Positions 1-8,844 are shown, counted from the first letter of the stretch. The stretch: DNA of 64,000 nt from Bradyrhizobium sp. Ec3.3 (GCF_000472925.1 NZ_AXAS01000024.1:62001-126000); one strand, 5' to 3'. Translations and numbers: made by a program. Notes: generated by a model not told the origin, from the sequence alone.

Positions 1-1473
1 CTCAAGATCGTCGCCACCAACCAGGGCTACCAGGTCAAGGGCGACGTCAAGATCAACGGCCAGGCGGCCTCGCTCGATTACCGCAAGCCGGCCGAGGGCG
101 ATGCCGACGTCAAATTGCAGGCCACGCTCGACGATGCGAGCCGCGCCCGTCTCGGTTTCGATCTGGGTCCCGCCATCAGCGGTTCGATTCCGGTCAAGGT
201 CTCCGGCAAGATCGCCAGCGGGCCCGAGCAGACCACGCGCCTGGGCATCGAAGCCGACCTGACCTCACTCAAGCTCGACAACATCCTGCCGGGCTGGGTG
301 AAGCTGCCGGGCAAGTCGGGCAAGGCCAGCTTCAAGGTGGTGCCGACGGCGCAATCGACGCGGCTGGAGGACATCGTCGTCGAAGGCGGCGGCGTCTCGA
401 TCAAAGGCTCGCTCGAGGTCGACCAGAACGGCGACCTCATGAATGCGAACTTCCCGACCTATTCGCCGTCCGACGGCGACAAGGCCTCGCTGAGGGTCGA
501 ACGCGGTCCCGACGGCGTGGTGAGGGGCACCATGCGCGGCGACGTATTCGACGGCCGCGGCTTCCTGAAGTCGGCGATATCAGGGAATTCCGGCAAGGAC
601 GACAACAAGAGCAAGCTGAAGAACGTCGACTTCGACATCGACGTCAAGTTCGGCGCGGTCGCCGGCTTCAATGGCGAGGCGATGCGCAGTGTCGATGCCA
701 AGATGTCGCGGCGAAGCGGCGCGGTGAAAGCTTTCACGCTAAGCGGCAAGGTCGGCCGCGACACGCCGGTGACGGCGGACTTGCGTGGTGGGCGTGCGCA
801 GGGCAGCCGCGAGGTGATCTATCTCCAGACCAACGACGCCGGCGCGTTCCTGCGCTTCTCCGACACCACCAACAAGGTGTTTGGCGGCCAGATGGTGGTG
901 GCGATGGAGCCGCCGACATCGGAGCCGACGGCGCGCGAAGGTCTCATCAACGTGCGTGACTTCACCGTCAAGGGCATGGAGCAGCTCGATCGCGTTGCGG
1001 CGGGTGGCCCCAACGGCACACAGAGCGGTGTGTCCTTCTCCGCATTGCGCGCGGAATTCACCCGGCAGAACGGCGCGCTCACGATCCGCGACGGCGTCGT
1101 CAAGGGACCGATGATCGGCGCCACCATCGAGGGCTCGATCGACTATCCCGGCAATCAGGTGTGCATGAGTGGCACCTTCGTGCCGGTATACGGGGTGAAC
1201 AACATTTTTGGCCAGATTCCGTTGTTCGGCATCTTCCTCGGTGGCGGCGACAAAGAGGGGCTGATCGGCGTCACCTATGAGGTCGTCGGCACGCCGTCTG
1301 CGCCCGTGATGCGAGTCAATCCGATCTCGGCGATGGCGCCGGGCCTGTTCCGCAAGATCTTTGAGTTCAACACCGGTAAACAGAACTCGCCGATTGACGA
1401 GCTGCCAACACAGTCGGGCGAGAGCGGATCATCGCGGCCGCTATCGAGCGGCTGCAATCTGGCGCGGCGATAG
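1..1473 (+). CDS. AsmA/YhdP-like protein, C-terminal part (5' end outside window)
   Basis: The reading frame is open from base 1 to the stop at 1471-1473, so this is the C-terminal 490 residues of a larger protein. The composition is typical of the repetitive beta-rich AsmA-like/DUF3971 family: alternating short hydrophobic and polar stretches with many Gly, Lys and Asp. The end (around 1090-1380: GATIEGSIDYPG, then VNNIFGQIPLFGIFLGG and a VGTPSAP motif) matches the AsmA-like C-terminal domain. Known members are inner-membrane-anchored periplasmic proteins linked to lipid transport to the outer membrane; that role is inferred from the family. Methionine codons inside, such as the one at 115, are internal rather than starts. 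Confidence 0.85.
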   Translation, partial: LKIVATNQGYQVKGDVKINGQAASLDYRKPAEGDADVKLQATLDDASRARLGFDLGPAISGSIPVKVSGKIASGPEQTTRLGIEADLTSLKLDNILPGWVKLPGKSGKASFKVVPTAQSTRLEDIVVEGGGVSIKGSLEVDQNGDLMNANFPTYSPSDGDKASLRVERGPDGVVRGTMRGDVFDGRGFLKSAISGNSGKDDNKSKLKNVDFDIDVKFGAVAGFNGEAMRSVDAKMSRRSGAVKAFTLSGKVGRDTPVTADLRGGRAQGSREVIYLQTNDAGAFLRFSDTTNKVFGGQMVVAMEPPTSEPTAREGLINVRDFTVKGMEQLDRVAAGGPNGTQSGVSFSALRAEFTRQNGALTIRDGVVKGPMIGATIEGSIDYPGNQVCMSGTFVPVYGVNNIFGQIPLFGIFLGGGDKEGLIGVTYEVVGTPSAPVMRVNPISAMAPGLFRKIFEFNTGKQNSPIDELPTQSGESGSSRPLSSGCNLARR

Positions 1474-1593
1474 CTTGAAGACGGTGAGGCGCCTCGCGCC
1501 AGCTTGCGTCCGTTCAAATCGTGATGAAAATCAGCCCAAGGCTTTTTCGGCAGCAAGACCGCCGGCGTCTGAACCCGCCTGGGTAAGCCCGCA

Positions 1594-1680
1594 ATGAACC
1601 GCTTCGTTCACCGCTTCATCATGGCCGTGCTTCTGGCCGCGGCACTGGCCGTCATCTGGAACGTGCTCGGCGGGCGGTGA
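1594..1680 (+). CDS. Possible 28-residue single-pass membrane peptide
   Basis: A short frame begins with ATG at 1594 and ends with TGA at 1678-1680. It encodes a basic, aromatic N-terminus (MNRFVHRF) followed by a hydrophobic stretch of about 16 residues and a short Gly-Gly-Arg end, the layout of a small membrane protein. It lies 120 bases after the AsmA-like gene on the same strand. The ribosome-binding site is weak, and there is no other support, so this is tentative. I recognise no family. Confidence 0.35.
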   Translation: MNRFVHRFIMAVLLAAALAVIWNVLGGR

Positions 1681-1727
1681 AGCGGCACCGGCGAGTTCGC
1701 CGGTGCCAATTCGCATTCAGGAGATTC

Positions 1728-2159
1728 TTAGCGCCGCGCGAAGGCGCCGCTCGGCTCCTCGCCCTCCTTGCGGACCAGCGCGTCGACGCTGATCGGGCCG
1801 CCACCGGCCGCGGAGATGTACAGACAGGCGAAGCAGAACAGGATCGCCGCGGTGCCGCCGTTGAGCAGCGGCAGGAACACCGGCGAGCTGCTCTTGAACA
1901 TGTGGCCCATGAAGTACGCGAAGGCCATTTCGCCCGACAGTACGAACGCAGAGATCCGCGTGAACAGCCCGATCATCAGGGCCGCACCGAGCACGAGCTC
2001 GAGGGCGCCGGCCGCATAGATCAGCGGCGGGATGTCGGCGAAGTAGGGGACCGCCGGAAACTTGAAGATCTTGGCGATGCCGTACTGAAGCAACAGCAAG
2101 CCAGTGATGAAGCGAAACAGGCTCAGCAGAGCCGGTTGAAAGCGAGACAGTGAATTCAT
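1728..2159 (-). CDS. DoxX family membrane protein
   Basis: The 143-residue protein has four hydrophobic segments and the DoxX features: ITGLLLLQYGIAKIF near the N-terminus, then an ALELVLGAALMIGL segment and FAYFMGHMF. DoxX proteins are small inner-membrane proteins associated with redox or thiol stress in some bacteria, but the activity of this one is unknown. I chose the ATG at 2159 because a GGAAGGG ribosome-binding site lies just upstream and the extra N-terminal residues of a longer frame look non-coding. It is followed by a convergent region and preceded by a 224-base gap to an MFS gene on the same strand. Confidence 0.85.
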   Translation of the reverse strand: MNSLSRFQPALLSLFRFITGLLLLQYGIAKIFKFPAVPYFADIPPLIYAAGALELVLGAALMIGLFTRISAFVLSGEMAFAYFMGHMFKSSSPVFLPLLNGGTAAILFCFACLYISAAGGGPISVDALVRKEGEEPSGAFARR

Positions 2160-2383
2160 GATTTGCGCCCTTCCATCCAATTCCCATGCGACTTGAATCG
2201 CATCCGGTTCCACCCTGCAAGACAGGGACCATCAATTTGTGCTGACATTTTCGTCATGACAGACAAAACACCGCAAGCGATGCTTTGAGCCTGAGGCTTT
2301 GCACATTTTGTTTCCGGAACAAACGCATCCGCCGTCCGTAGTTTTCCGGTGGCGATACCGATTGCAGGTTACCTCGGGTACAC
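2160..2383. other. Gap between MFS gene and doxX-like gene
   Basis: 224 bases between two minus-strand genes. It should hold the doxX promoter. An imperfect palindrome around TCCGGA (2307-2324) and an imperfect CTGACAT/ATGACAG dyad (about 2239-2262) are visible, but neither matches a known operator. No gene is seen. Confidence 0.5.
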
Positions 2384-3631
2384 CTAGCGCCGCAAGGCGG
2401 GCACAACCAGGAAGGGAATCATCCCGAGCACCACGCTCGCAAGTGCGAAGGCGAGCAGCGGATTGTAGCTCTGGGTCGCATCGTGGATCAGGCCGCCGCT
2501 CCAGGAGCCGAATGCCGAGCCGAGCCCGCTGCCGATCGAGATGCTGCCGTAGATCGTGCCGACGCGCTTGCCGCGGAAGATCTTCATCGCGGTGGCGGAG
2601 ATGAGCGGTCCCCGCGAGCCCATCATGCTGCCGAAGCAGACGACGAAGCCGGTGAGCAGGATGGTGTTCGGATTGTACTGCAGCAGCCACAGGAGGAGGA
2701 TGCCGAGGATCGAGATCGCGTAGCTCAACAGCACCGAAGGCCTGCGGCCGATCAGGCCGTCAAGCGCAGACACGCCGAGCATGCCGAACACCAGCACGAC
2801 GCCCGAAAAGCCCCAGGCGGTTGCGGCCTGCAAAGGCGGGAAGCCGGCATCGATCAGATAGGCGACGATCTGGGCCGCGATGGAGTACATGCCGACCGCG
2901 GTGAAGAAGAAGGTCGAGAACAGCGCCCAGAACGCGTGATGACGCATGGCGCGCAAGAGCGTCCAGCCTTCGTCGACGAAATCGGGATCGGTCTTCTTCA
3001 CGATATGGGGCGAGCCCGACGCGAACATCCGCCACGGTAGCAGCAGCAAGGGAAGCAAGAGGCCGAGGGCCGTGAAGCCGAAGATCTCATAGGTGCCGCG
3101 CCAGCCGACATGGTCGATCAGGATTTGCGAGATCGGCAGCAGCACGAGCACACCGCCGCCCATCGCCGAATAGACCACCGACATCGCGGTCGGCAGGCGC
3201 GGACCGAACCAGCGGCCGAGCAGGATCGAGTTCGGCACGATGCCGATGAAGGCGATGCCGACCCCGACGCAGAGACCGATCGAGAGCTGGAACTGCCAGA
3301 GATAGTTTGCGCGCGCCGCGACCAGGAAGGCGGCGCCGAGCAAGAGCAGCCCGAGCGCATAGACGCTGCGCGGTCCGGAATGGTCGAACAGCCGTCCGAC
3401 GAACGGCGCGGTGAGGCCGCTTGCGAGCCAGGTCAGTGAATAGACCGAGACGATCTGCGCGCGATCCCAGCCAAAGCTTTCCGAGATCGGCTTCAGGAAC
3501 ACCGTAAAGCTGTCGCCAAGCCCGCGTCCGAGCACAGACAGCGTGAAGCACAGTGCGAGCACGACGAGGGCAGTGCGCACATGCGCGCCCGACTGTGCCG
3601 CGGCATTTCCCTTGGACGTGTTCTGATCCAT
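2384..3631 (-). CDS. MFS transporter, oxalate/formate antiporter-like
   Basis: The 415-residue protein has about 12 membrane segments in the 6+6 arrangement of the major facilitator superfamily, with a GRLFDHSGPR loop between TM2 and TM3 matching the GxLxDrxGxR family motif. The N-terminal style (FTVFLKPISESFGWDRAQIVSVYSL) resembles the OFA/monocarboxylate group, so an organic anion is a likely substrate, but the sequence does not fix it. A GAGGGG ribosome-binding site precedes the ATG at 3631. It lies between the doxX-like gene and tyrS on the same strand. Confidence 0.88.
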   Translation of the reverse strand: MDQNTSKGNAAAQSGAHVRTALVVLALCFTLSVLGRGLGDSFTVFLKPISESFGWDRAQIVSVYSLTWLASGLTAPFVGRLFDHSGPRSVYALGLLLLGAAFLVAARANYLWQFQLSIGLCVGVGIAFIGIVPNSILLGRWFGPRLPTAMSVVYSAMGGGVLVLLPISQILIDHVGWRGTYEIFGFTALGLLLPLLLLPWRMFASGSPHIVKKTDPDFVDEGWTLLRAMRHHAFWALFSTFFFTAVGMYSIAAQIVAYLIDAGFPPLQAATAWGFSGVVLVFGMLGVSALDGLIGRRPSVLLSYAISILGILLLWLLQYNPNTILLTGFVVCFGSMMGSRGPLISATAMKIFRGKRVGTIYGSISIGSGLGSAFGSWSGGLIHDATQSYNPLLAFALASVVLGMIPFLVVPALRR

Positions 3632-3688
3632 TGCCCCTCAGGGAGCGCGCTTCCGCGCGCCCTGGCAAGCAGTGAAAAGCTCATACGC

Positions 3689-4942
3689 CTATGCAGGCTT
3701 GACGAGCACGTGCTTCTTCTTGCCGAGCGAGAGCTTGATCACGCCCTCCGGCGTGAGATGGGCCGGCGTCAGCGTCATCTTCTCGTCGGTGACGGATTCG
3801 TCATTGACCCTGAGGCCGCCGCCCTTGATCTGGCGCCGCGCTTCGCCGTTGGAGGCGACGAGGCCCGCCTTGACGAAGGCGTTGAGCACGCCGAGTCCGG
3901 CCTCCAGCTCACCGCGCGGAATTTCGATCGTCGGAAGCGTCTGCGCCAGCGCCCCTTCCTCGAACGTCCGCCGTGCGGTCTCGGCCGCTTCATTTGCGGC
4001 GTCGCGGCCGTGCAGCAGCGCGGTCGCTTCGGTCGCGAGCAACTTCTTGGCCTCGTTGATCTCCGAGCCCTGCAGCGCCTCGAGCTTCCTGATCTCGCTC
4101 ATCGGCAGCGTCGTGAACAGTTTCAGGAACTTGCCGACGTCGGCGTCCTCGGTGTTGCGCCAGTACTGCCAGAAATCGTAGGGGCTGAACTGGTCGGCGT
4201 TGAGCCAGACCGCGCCTTGCGCGGTTTTGCCCATCTTGGCGCCCGAGGCGGTCGTGAGCAGCGGCGTCGTCAGCGCGAAGAGCTGCGGCGAGCCCATGCG
4301 GCGGCCGAGATCGACGCCCATGATGATGTTGCCCCACTGGTCGGAGCCGCCCATCTGCAACCGGCAGCCGGCGCGCTGCGAGAGCTGCACGAAGTCGTAG
4401 GCCTGGCAGACCATGTAGTTGAACTCGATGAAGCTCATCTCCTGCTCGCGCTCGAGGCGCAGCCGCACGGAGTCCATGGTCAGCATGCGGTTGACCGAAA
4501 AGTGCTTGCCGACGTCGCGCAGCATCTCGATCCAGTTGAGCTTGGTCAGCCACTCCGCATTGTCGAGCATGACGGCGTCGCTTGCGCCGTCACCGTAACG
4601 GAGCACCTTGGCGAACACGCCGCGGATCGAGGCCTTGTTGGCTTCGATCTCGGCGATCGTGCGCATGGCGCGCGTCTCGTCCTTGCCGGAGGGATCGCCG
4701 ACCATGGTGGTGCCGCCGCCCATCAGCGTGATCGGCTTGTTGCCGGACTGCTGGAGCCAATGCAGCATCATCATGGTCAGGAAGTTGCCGATATGCAGCG
4801 ACGGAGCGGTGCAATCGTAGCCGACATAGGCCGTGGCTTCGCCCTTGGCGGCGAGCGTGTCCAGCCCTTCGAAATCGGAGCACTGGTGGACGAAACCCCG
4901 TTCCTGCAAAATATTGAGGAAATCCGATTTAAATGCACTCAT
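3689..4942 (-). CDS. tyrS: Tyrosyl-tRNA synthetase
   Basis: The 417-residue class I synthetase charges tRNA-Tyr with tyrosine in the cytoplasm. The HIGH-type motif appears as SLHIGNFLT (about residue 49) and the KMSKS-type loop as KMGKTAQG. The tyrosine pocket signature QMGGSDQWGNI is present, and an S4 RNA-binding domain (EARRQIKGGGLRVND) closes the protein. Length and order are normal for bacterial TyrRS. The ATG at 4942 starts the conserved part. The gene diverges from anmK, a common arrangement in alphaproteobacteria. Confidence 0.97.
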   Translation of the reverse strand: MSAFKSDFLNILQERGFVHQCSDFEGLDTLAAKGEATAYVGYDCTAPSLHIGNFLTMMMLHWLQQSGNKPITLMGGGTTMVGDPSGKDETRAMRTIAEIEANKASIRGVFAKVLRYGDGASDAVMLDNAEWLTKLNWIEMLRDVGKHFSVNRMLTMDSVRLRLEREQEMSFIEFNYMVCQAYDFVQLSQRAGCRLQMGGSDQWGNIIMGVDLGRRMGSPQLFALTTPLLTTASGAKMGKTAQGAVWLNADQFSPYDFWQYWRNTEDADVGKFLKLFTTLPMSEIRKLEALQGSEINEAKKLLATEATALLHGRDAANEAAETARRTFEEGALAQTLPTIEIPRGELEAGLGVLNAFVKAGLVASNGEARRQIKGGGLRVNDESVTDEKMTLTPAHLTPEGVIKLSLGKKKHVLVKPA

Positions 4943-5103
4943 CTGTCGTCGGCTCTGATCATTCTTATTTTACGGTAATTGCGGCCAGTTGCGGAACCCG
5001 GAAGGAACGGACTGCCGCGTCGCGGCGCGCTGTGGCATTATAAGATGTGCTTGTTTGATACAAGCCAGGCGTCGGGGTAGGGAGACGTCGAGGCTTATTT
5101 GCG

Positions 5104-6207
5104 ATGATGTTAACCGCACTTGGTCTGATGAGCGGGACCTCGCTTGACGGGGTCGACGTTGCATTGATCGAAACGGATGGAAAGCAGATCAAGGCGTTCG
5201 GGCCCTCCGGCTACCGGCCTTACAGCAATGCCGAGCGCAGCCTGTTGCGCCGGGCGCTCACCGAGGCTGTCCATTTGCCGCGGCGCGATGCCCGGCCGGG
5301 GGTTCTGGCCGAGGCCGAGCGCGCGGTGACGCTGGCCCATGCCGAGGCGGTCGCCGCCTTCACCGCCCAGAATCGGATGAAGCCGGAGGAGATCGACATT
5401 GTCGGCTTCCACGGCCAGACCGTGCTGCACCGGCCGGAGCGGCGGATGACGGTGCAGATCGGGGACGCTGTGGCGCTCGCCAAGGCAATCCATATTCCCG
5501 TGATGCACGATTTCCGTGCCGCCGACGTCGAGGCGGGCGGGCAGGGCGCGCCCCTCGTGCCGGTTTACCACCGGGCGCTGGCGCAATCGCTGGAGCGCGA
5601 GGGGCCGATCGTCGTCGTCAATATCGGCGGCGTCTCCAACATCACCTATATCGACGGCAACGATACGCTGATCGCCTGCGATACCGGTCCCGGCAACGCG
5701 CTGCTCGACGACTTCATGTACCGGACCATGAACCAGGCGTTCGATGCGGAAGGAAAGTTCGCCGCGCTCGGCAAGGTGGACGAGGCCTGGATCGCGCGGG
5801 CGCTGGGGCTACCATTCTTTGCGCTGCCGCCTCCGAAATCGCTCGACCGCAACGATTTTGCCGCACTCAAGCTAGGCGAGGTCTCGCCGGCAGATGGCGC
5901 TGCGACGCTTACCGCCTTCACCACGGCCGCGATTGCCCGGGTCATTCCACTGCTGCCGCGACGACCGCGGAGCTGGATCATCAGCGGCGGCGGCGCGCGC
6001 AACCTCACCATGCTGCGCATGCTGCGGGAGCGGGTAGGCTCGGCCACCGTCCAGGCCGCCGAGACGCTCGGCTGGGCCTCCGACGCCATCGAGGCGCAGG
6101 CCTTCGGCTTTCTGGCGGCGCGCGGCATGAAAGGCCTGCCGCTGTCCTACCCGGCCACCACCGGGGTGCCGATGCCGATGACGGGCGGGGTGATCGCGAG
6201 GCCATAG
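5104..6207 (+). CDS. anmK: Anhydro-N-acetylmuramic acid kinase
   Basis: The 367-residue enzyme phosphorylates and opens 1,6-anhydro-MurNAc released during peptidoglycan turnover, giving MurNAc-6-phosphate for recycling. The N-terminal GLMSGTSLDGVDVAL is diagnostic for AnmK, followed by VGFHGQTVLH, VNIGGVSNITYI and ACDTGPGNALLDD, which form the ASKHA-type nucleotide and sugar sites. Two ATG codons stand in tandem at 5104 and 5107, and either could be used. It diverges from tyrS across 161 bases that must carry both promoters. Confidence 0.95.
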   Translation: MMLTALGLMSGTSLDGVDVALIETDGKQIKAFGPSGYRPYSNAERSLLRRALTEAVHLPRRDARPGVLAEAERAVTLAHAEAVAAFTAQNRMKPEEIDIVGFHGQTVLHRPERRMTVQIGDAVALAKAIHIPVMHDFRAADVEAGGQGAPLVPVYHRALAQSLEREGPIVVVNIGGVSNITYIDGNDTLIACDTGPGNALLDDFMYRTMNQAFDAEGKFAALGKVDEAWIARALGLPFFALPPPKSLDRNDFAALKLGEVSPADGAATLTAFTTAAIARVIPLLPRRPRSWIISGGGARNLTMLRMLRERVGSATVQAAETLGWASDAIEAQAFGFLAARGMKGLPLSYPATTGVPMPMTGGVIARP

Positions 6208-6220
6208 ATCACGGGTGGTT

Positions 6221-6281
6221 GATGCATATGCATCGATCTTGACGGTTTCATGCAAATGCATATATGTTGATGCGGATGCAT
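6221..6281. promoter_or_regulatory. Three ATGCAnATGCAT-type repeats over a putative promoter of the GST gene
   Basis: Three copies of one motif lie at 6222-6233 (inside the perfect palindrome GATGCATATGCATC, 6221-6234), 6250-6261 (ATGCAAATGCAT) and 6270-6281 (ATGCGGATGCAT). A sigma-70-like -35 (TTGACG, 6239-6244) and -10 (TATATG, 6261-6266) with a 16-base spacer bracket the second copy. This geometry is what a repressor operator would show. The cognate regulator is not in view. Confidence 0.6.
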
Positions 6282-6302
6282 TGACCCGCCAGGATCTCCG
6301 CC

Positions 6303-6980
6303 ATGACCGCAGCCCTCAAACTGATCAGCCACAAGCTTTGCCCTTATGTACAGCGCGCCGTGATCGCGCTGACCGAAAAGGGCGTGGCGTTCGAGCGGAT
6401 CGACATCGATCTCGCCAACAAGCCCGACTGGTTCTTGAAGATATCGCCGCTCGGCAAGGTGCCGGTGCTGGTGGTCACGACCGCGCAAGGCGAGGTCGCG
6501 CTGTTCGAGAGCAACGTGATCGGTGAGTATATCGAGGAGACGCAAGGAGGCGCCGAGCTGCATCCGGCCGACGCGCTGAGGCGCGCCGAACACCGCGCCT
6601 GGATGGAGTTCGGCTCGGCGATCCTCGGCGATCTCTGGGGACTTGAGACGACAACCGATCCAGCAACGTTCGAGAGCAAGCGTCAGGCGCTCTCCGCCAA
6701 GTTTGCCCGCGTCGAGGCCGCGCTGGGCGCCGGCCCGTTCTTCGCCGGCGAGCGGTTCAGCCTGGTCGACGCCGTGTTCGCGCCGGTCTTCCGCTATTTC
6801 GACGTCTTCGATGAGCTTGCCGAGCTCGGTATCTTCAAGGATTTGCCGAAGGTCCGCGCATGGCGCGCGGAGCTTGCCAAGCGTCCGAGCGTTCGCACGG
6901 CTGTTGGCGCGGACTACCCGCAATTGCTGCGCGCGTTCCTTGTGCGCCATGACGCGCATCTGTTAAAGCTTGCCGCGTGA
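6303..6980 (+). CDS. Glutathione S-transferase family protein
   Basis: The 225-residue protein has an N-terminal thioredoxin-like domain (LISHKLCPYVQRAVIAL, with a CPYVQ active-site-like motif, then PLGKVPVLVV and ESNVIGEYIEE, the glutathione-binding cis-Pro and Ser region) and an all-alpha C-terminal domain. The CPY motif points to the Omega/Lambda-like group with a catalytic cysteine, capable of thiol transfer. Substrate is unknown. It stands alone behind a promoter carrying three copies of an ATGCAnATGCAT motif, so expression is probably induced by a signal. Confidence 0.88.
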   Translation: MTAALKLISHKLCPYVQRAVIALTEKGVAFERIDIDLANKPDWFLKISPLGKVPVLVVTTAQGEVALFESNVIGEYIEETQGGAELHPADALRRAEHRAWMEFGSAILGDLWGLETTTDPATFESKRQALSAKFARVEAALGAGPFFAGERFSLVDAVFAPVFRYFDVFDELAELGIFKDLPKVRAWRAELAKRPSVRTAVGADYPQLLRAFLVRHDAHLLKLAA

Positions 6981-7002
6981 AGCGGCTCGTGATCGCGAGC
7001 GG

Positions 7003-7293
7003 CTAGGTGCACCCGTCGGCGAGCAGCAATCTGCTCGTCGTCGTCGCGTGGCGCACCTTGAACAGCTCCTGAATCTCAGGATCGCTCAGGAATGCTTCCG
7101 CGTTTTCGCGCTCTGGAAATTCGATGATGACGAGGCGTTCGGGTGCCCAGTCGCCCTCGATCGTCGTCGTCTGAACCCCACGAACGATGTATTTCCCAGA
7201 ATGCCTGGCGATGAAGGCGGGGATTTCGGCGATGTATTGCTTGAAGCCTTCGAAGTCATTCACCGAGAGGTCGAGCACCAGATACGCCTTCAT
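7003..7293 (-). CDS. DUF1330 domain protein
   Basis: The 96-residue protein matches the DUF1330 dimeric alpha/beta-barrel fold: KAYLVLDLSVNDFEGFKQYIAEIPAFIARHSGKYIVRG, then APERLVIIEFPERENAEAFLSDPEIQ. These are small cytoplasmic proteins without an assigned reaction. Its ATG overlaps the TGA of the upstream DUF1697 gene (ATGA), so the two are translationally coupled. It is the last gene of a three-gene operon. Confidence 0.85.
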   Translation of the reverse strand: MKAYLVLDLSVNDFEGFKQYIAEIPAFIARHSGKYIVRGVQTTTIEGDWAPERLVIIEFPERENAEAFLSDPEIQELFKVRHATTTSRLLLADGCT

Positions 7294-7808
7294 TGCTCGA
7301 GCTCCGCGGCCATCTTCGCCAGCGTCGCGATCGTGTTCATGTTGCGCGCGGTGCCGGTTTTCGCGGCGGGGATGACGAGCTTCGACGTCCCCATGCCGTC
7401 GCCATAATGCACGTAGATCTCGCGGCGGCCGAGGCGGACTTCCTCGTCCTCCTGGCCGCGGATGCCCGTGAGCGCGTCGGCCGGCGGGGGCTTGTCGAGG
7501 AAGGTCGCGAGGGTGCGGTTGGGCGCGGCCTTCGGAAAGGGATTGTCGGCTGCAACCTGCGCCATCTCCGCCGCGCTGCGCACGAGCACGCCGACCGGTT
7601 TGCCCGCGTAAGCGTGCAGGCGCTTCTCAAGCGCAGCCTTGATTGCAGGTTCGGACTTGCGACTGGTGAACACCACATTGCCGCTGGCTATATAGGTGCG
7701 CACGGCGGCAAAGCCGAGCTCCTCGCACATCGCCTTGAGCTCGCTCATCGGCAGCTTGCCGGTGCCGCCGACATTCACGGCACGGAGCAAGGCGACGAAC
7801 GAGCCCAT
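7290..7808 (-). CDS. DUF1697 domain protein
   Basis: The 172-residue protein carries the DUF1697 signature: an N-terminal FVALLRAVNVGGTGKLPMSELKAMCEELGFAAVRTYIASGNVVF and a C-terminal YVHYGDGMGTSKL. Members are conserved across bacteria with no known function. It starts 9 bases after the stop of the alpha/beta hydrolase gene and overlaps the DUF1330 gene by four bases, placing it in the middle of a minus-strand operon. Confidence 0.88.
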   Translation of the reverse strand: MGSFVALLRAVNVGGTGKLPMSELKAMCEELGFAAVRTYIASGNVVFTSRKSEPAIKAALEKRLHAYAGKPVGVLVRSAAEMAQVAADNPFPKAAPNRTLATFLDKPPPADALTGIRGQEDEEVRLGRREIYVHYGDGMGTSKLVIPAAKTGTARNMNTIATLAKMAAELEQ

Positions 7809-7817
7809 CAGCAGCCT

Positions 7818-8465
7818 TTAGCGAACGTTGGCGAGCCGCATGTCGAGATAGGCGGTGATGGTCTCCATCAACGGCTCGAGCTTGCCGTCGAAGAAGTGAT
7901 TGGCGCCGGGAATGACCTGCTGGTCGATCACGATGCCCTTCTGCGTCTTCAGCTTCTCGACCAGCGTGTTGACGTCCTTCGGCGGCACCACCGCATCCTT
8001 TTCACCATGGACGATAAGTCCCGAGGACGGGCAGGGCGCAAGGAAGGAGAAGTCGTAGAGGTTGGCCGGCGGCGCGATCGAGATAAAGCCTTCGACCTCG
8101 GGGCGGCGCATCAACAGCTGCATGCCGATCCAGGCGCCGAAGGAGAAGCCGGCAACCCAGCACGCGCGGGCTTCGGGATTGATGGTCTGCGCCCAGTCGA
8201 GCGCCGCGGCTGCATCGGACAATTCGCCGGTGCCGTGATCGAACGAGCCCTGGCTGCGGCCGACGCCACGGAAGTTGAAGCGCAGCACGGAGAAGCCGCG
8301 GTGCGCGAAGGCGTAGTAGCACTGGTACACGATCTGATGATTCATCGTGCCGTGAAACTGCGGATGCGGATGCAGGATCATCGCGATCGGCGCGTTCTTC
8401 TGCTTGGCCGGATGGTAGCGGCCTTCGAGACGGCCTGCGGGGCCGGCGAAAATGACTTCAGGCAT
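7818..8465 (-). CDS. Alpha/beta hydrolase (serine hydrolase)
   Basis: The 215-residue protein has the fold's nucleophile elbow AGFSFGAWIG (GxSxG, serine near residue 109), an oxyanion region ILHPHPQFHGTMNH, a likely Asp in VHGEKDAVVP and a His in PGANHFFDGKLE, completing the triad. It resembles the small YpfH/dienelactone-hydrolase-like group of alphaproteobacteria. I placed the start at the ATG at 8465: the upstream open frame to 8636 is Arg/Ser-rich and looks non-coding, and the conserved MPEVIFAGPAGRLEGRY begins here. Confidence 0.87.
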   Translation of the reverse strand: MPEVIFAGPAGRLEGRYHPAKQKNAPIAMILHPHPQFHGTMNHQIVYQCYYAFAHRGFSVLRFNFRGVGRSQGSFDHGTGELSDAAAALDWAQTINPEARACWVAGFSFGAWIGMQLLMRRPEVEGFISIAPPANLYDFSFLAPCPSSGLIVHGEKDAVVPPKDVNTLVEKLKTQKGIVIDQQVIPGANHFFDGKLEPLMETITAYLDMRLANVR

Positions 8466-8844
8466 GATGATCTCTTGATTGATTCCCTCGAGACGATCCT
8501 CAGCGATCAACCGATCGTGGCGGCTTCCACCGGCTGCAGAGCCGACGAAAGCGCGCATGGGAGTGGAAGGGGCGCCCTCGGATGATGCGCGAGTGGCGCG
8601 CGGGTGAACTGACGCGCGCGTTCTAACACGAGGCAAGGGTCAGAAAGCAAGCTTCTTCGACATCTCGCAATGCGCTCAAGAGCTTAGCCGGTCATCGCGG
8701 CGTCATGAGCGCCCCGCCGCACGCGGCTGTGTCGCCGCCGGGATCGAGCAAATCGACGACGAGGATCGGTGTTGAGTTCAGGATTCCAAGTTAACCAATT
8801 GGAATCATGGCGATTTAGCGCCCGCCGGGCAGCCCCGGAGCGAT
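8466..8844. repeat. 379-base gap with an 8-bp perfect inverted repeat
   Basis: No gene is supported here. The notable item is a perfect inverted repeat GATTCCAA-N9-TTGGAATC at 8782-8806. It has no T-run on either side, so it looks more like a protein-binding dyad than a terminator. It lies 40 bases beyond the stop of the LytTR gene and about 320 bases upstream of the hydrolase start. Confidence 0.5.

Noticed and set aside
2307..2324. Palindrome around TCCGGA upstream of the doxX-like gene
   Set aside because: The outer arms are shifted by one base relative to each other, and there is no second copy or known match.
3581..4978. Long plus-strand open frame opposite tyrS (465 codons)
   Set aside because: Its sequence is low-complexity and His/Arg/Leu-rich, the usual shadow of a high-GC gene. 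tyrS on the other strand has full family motifs.
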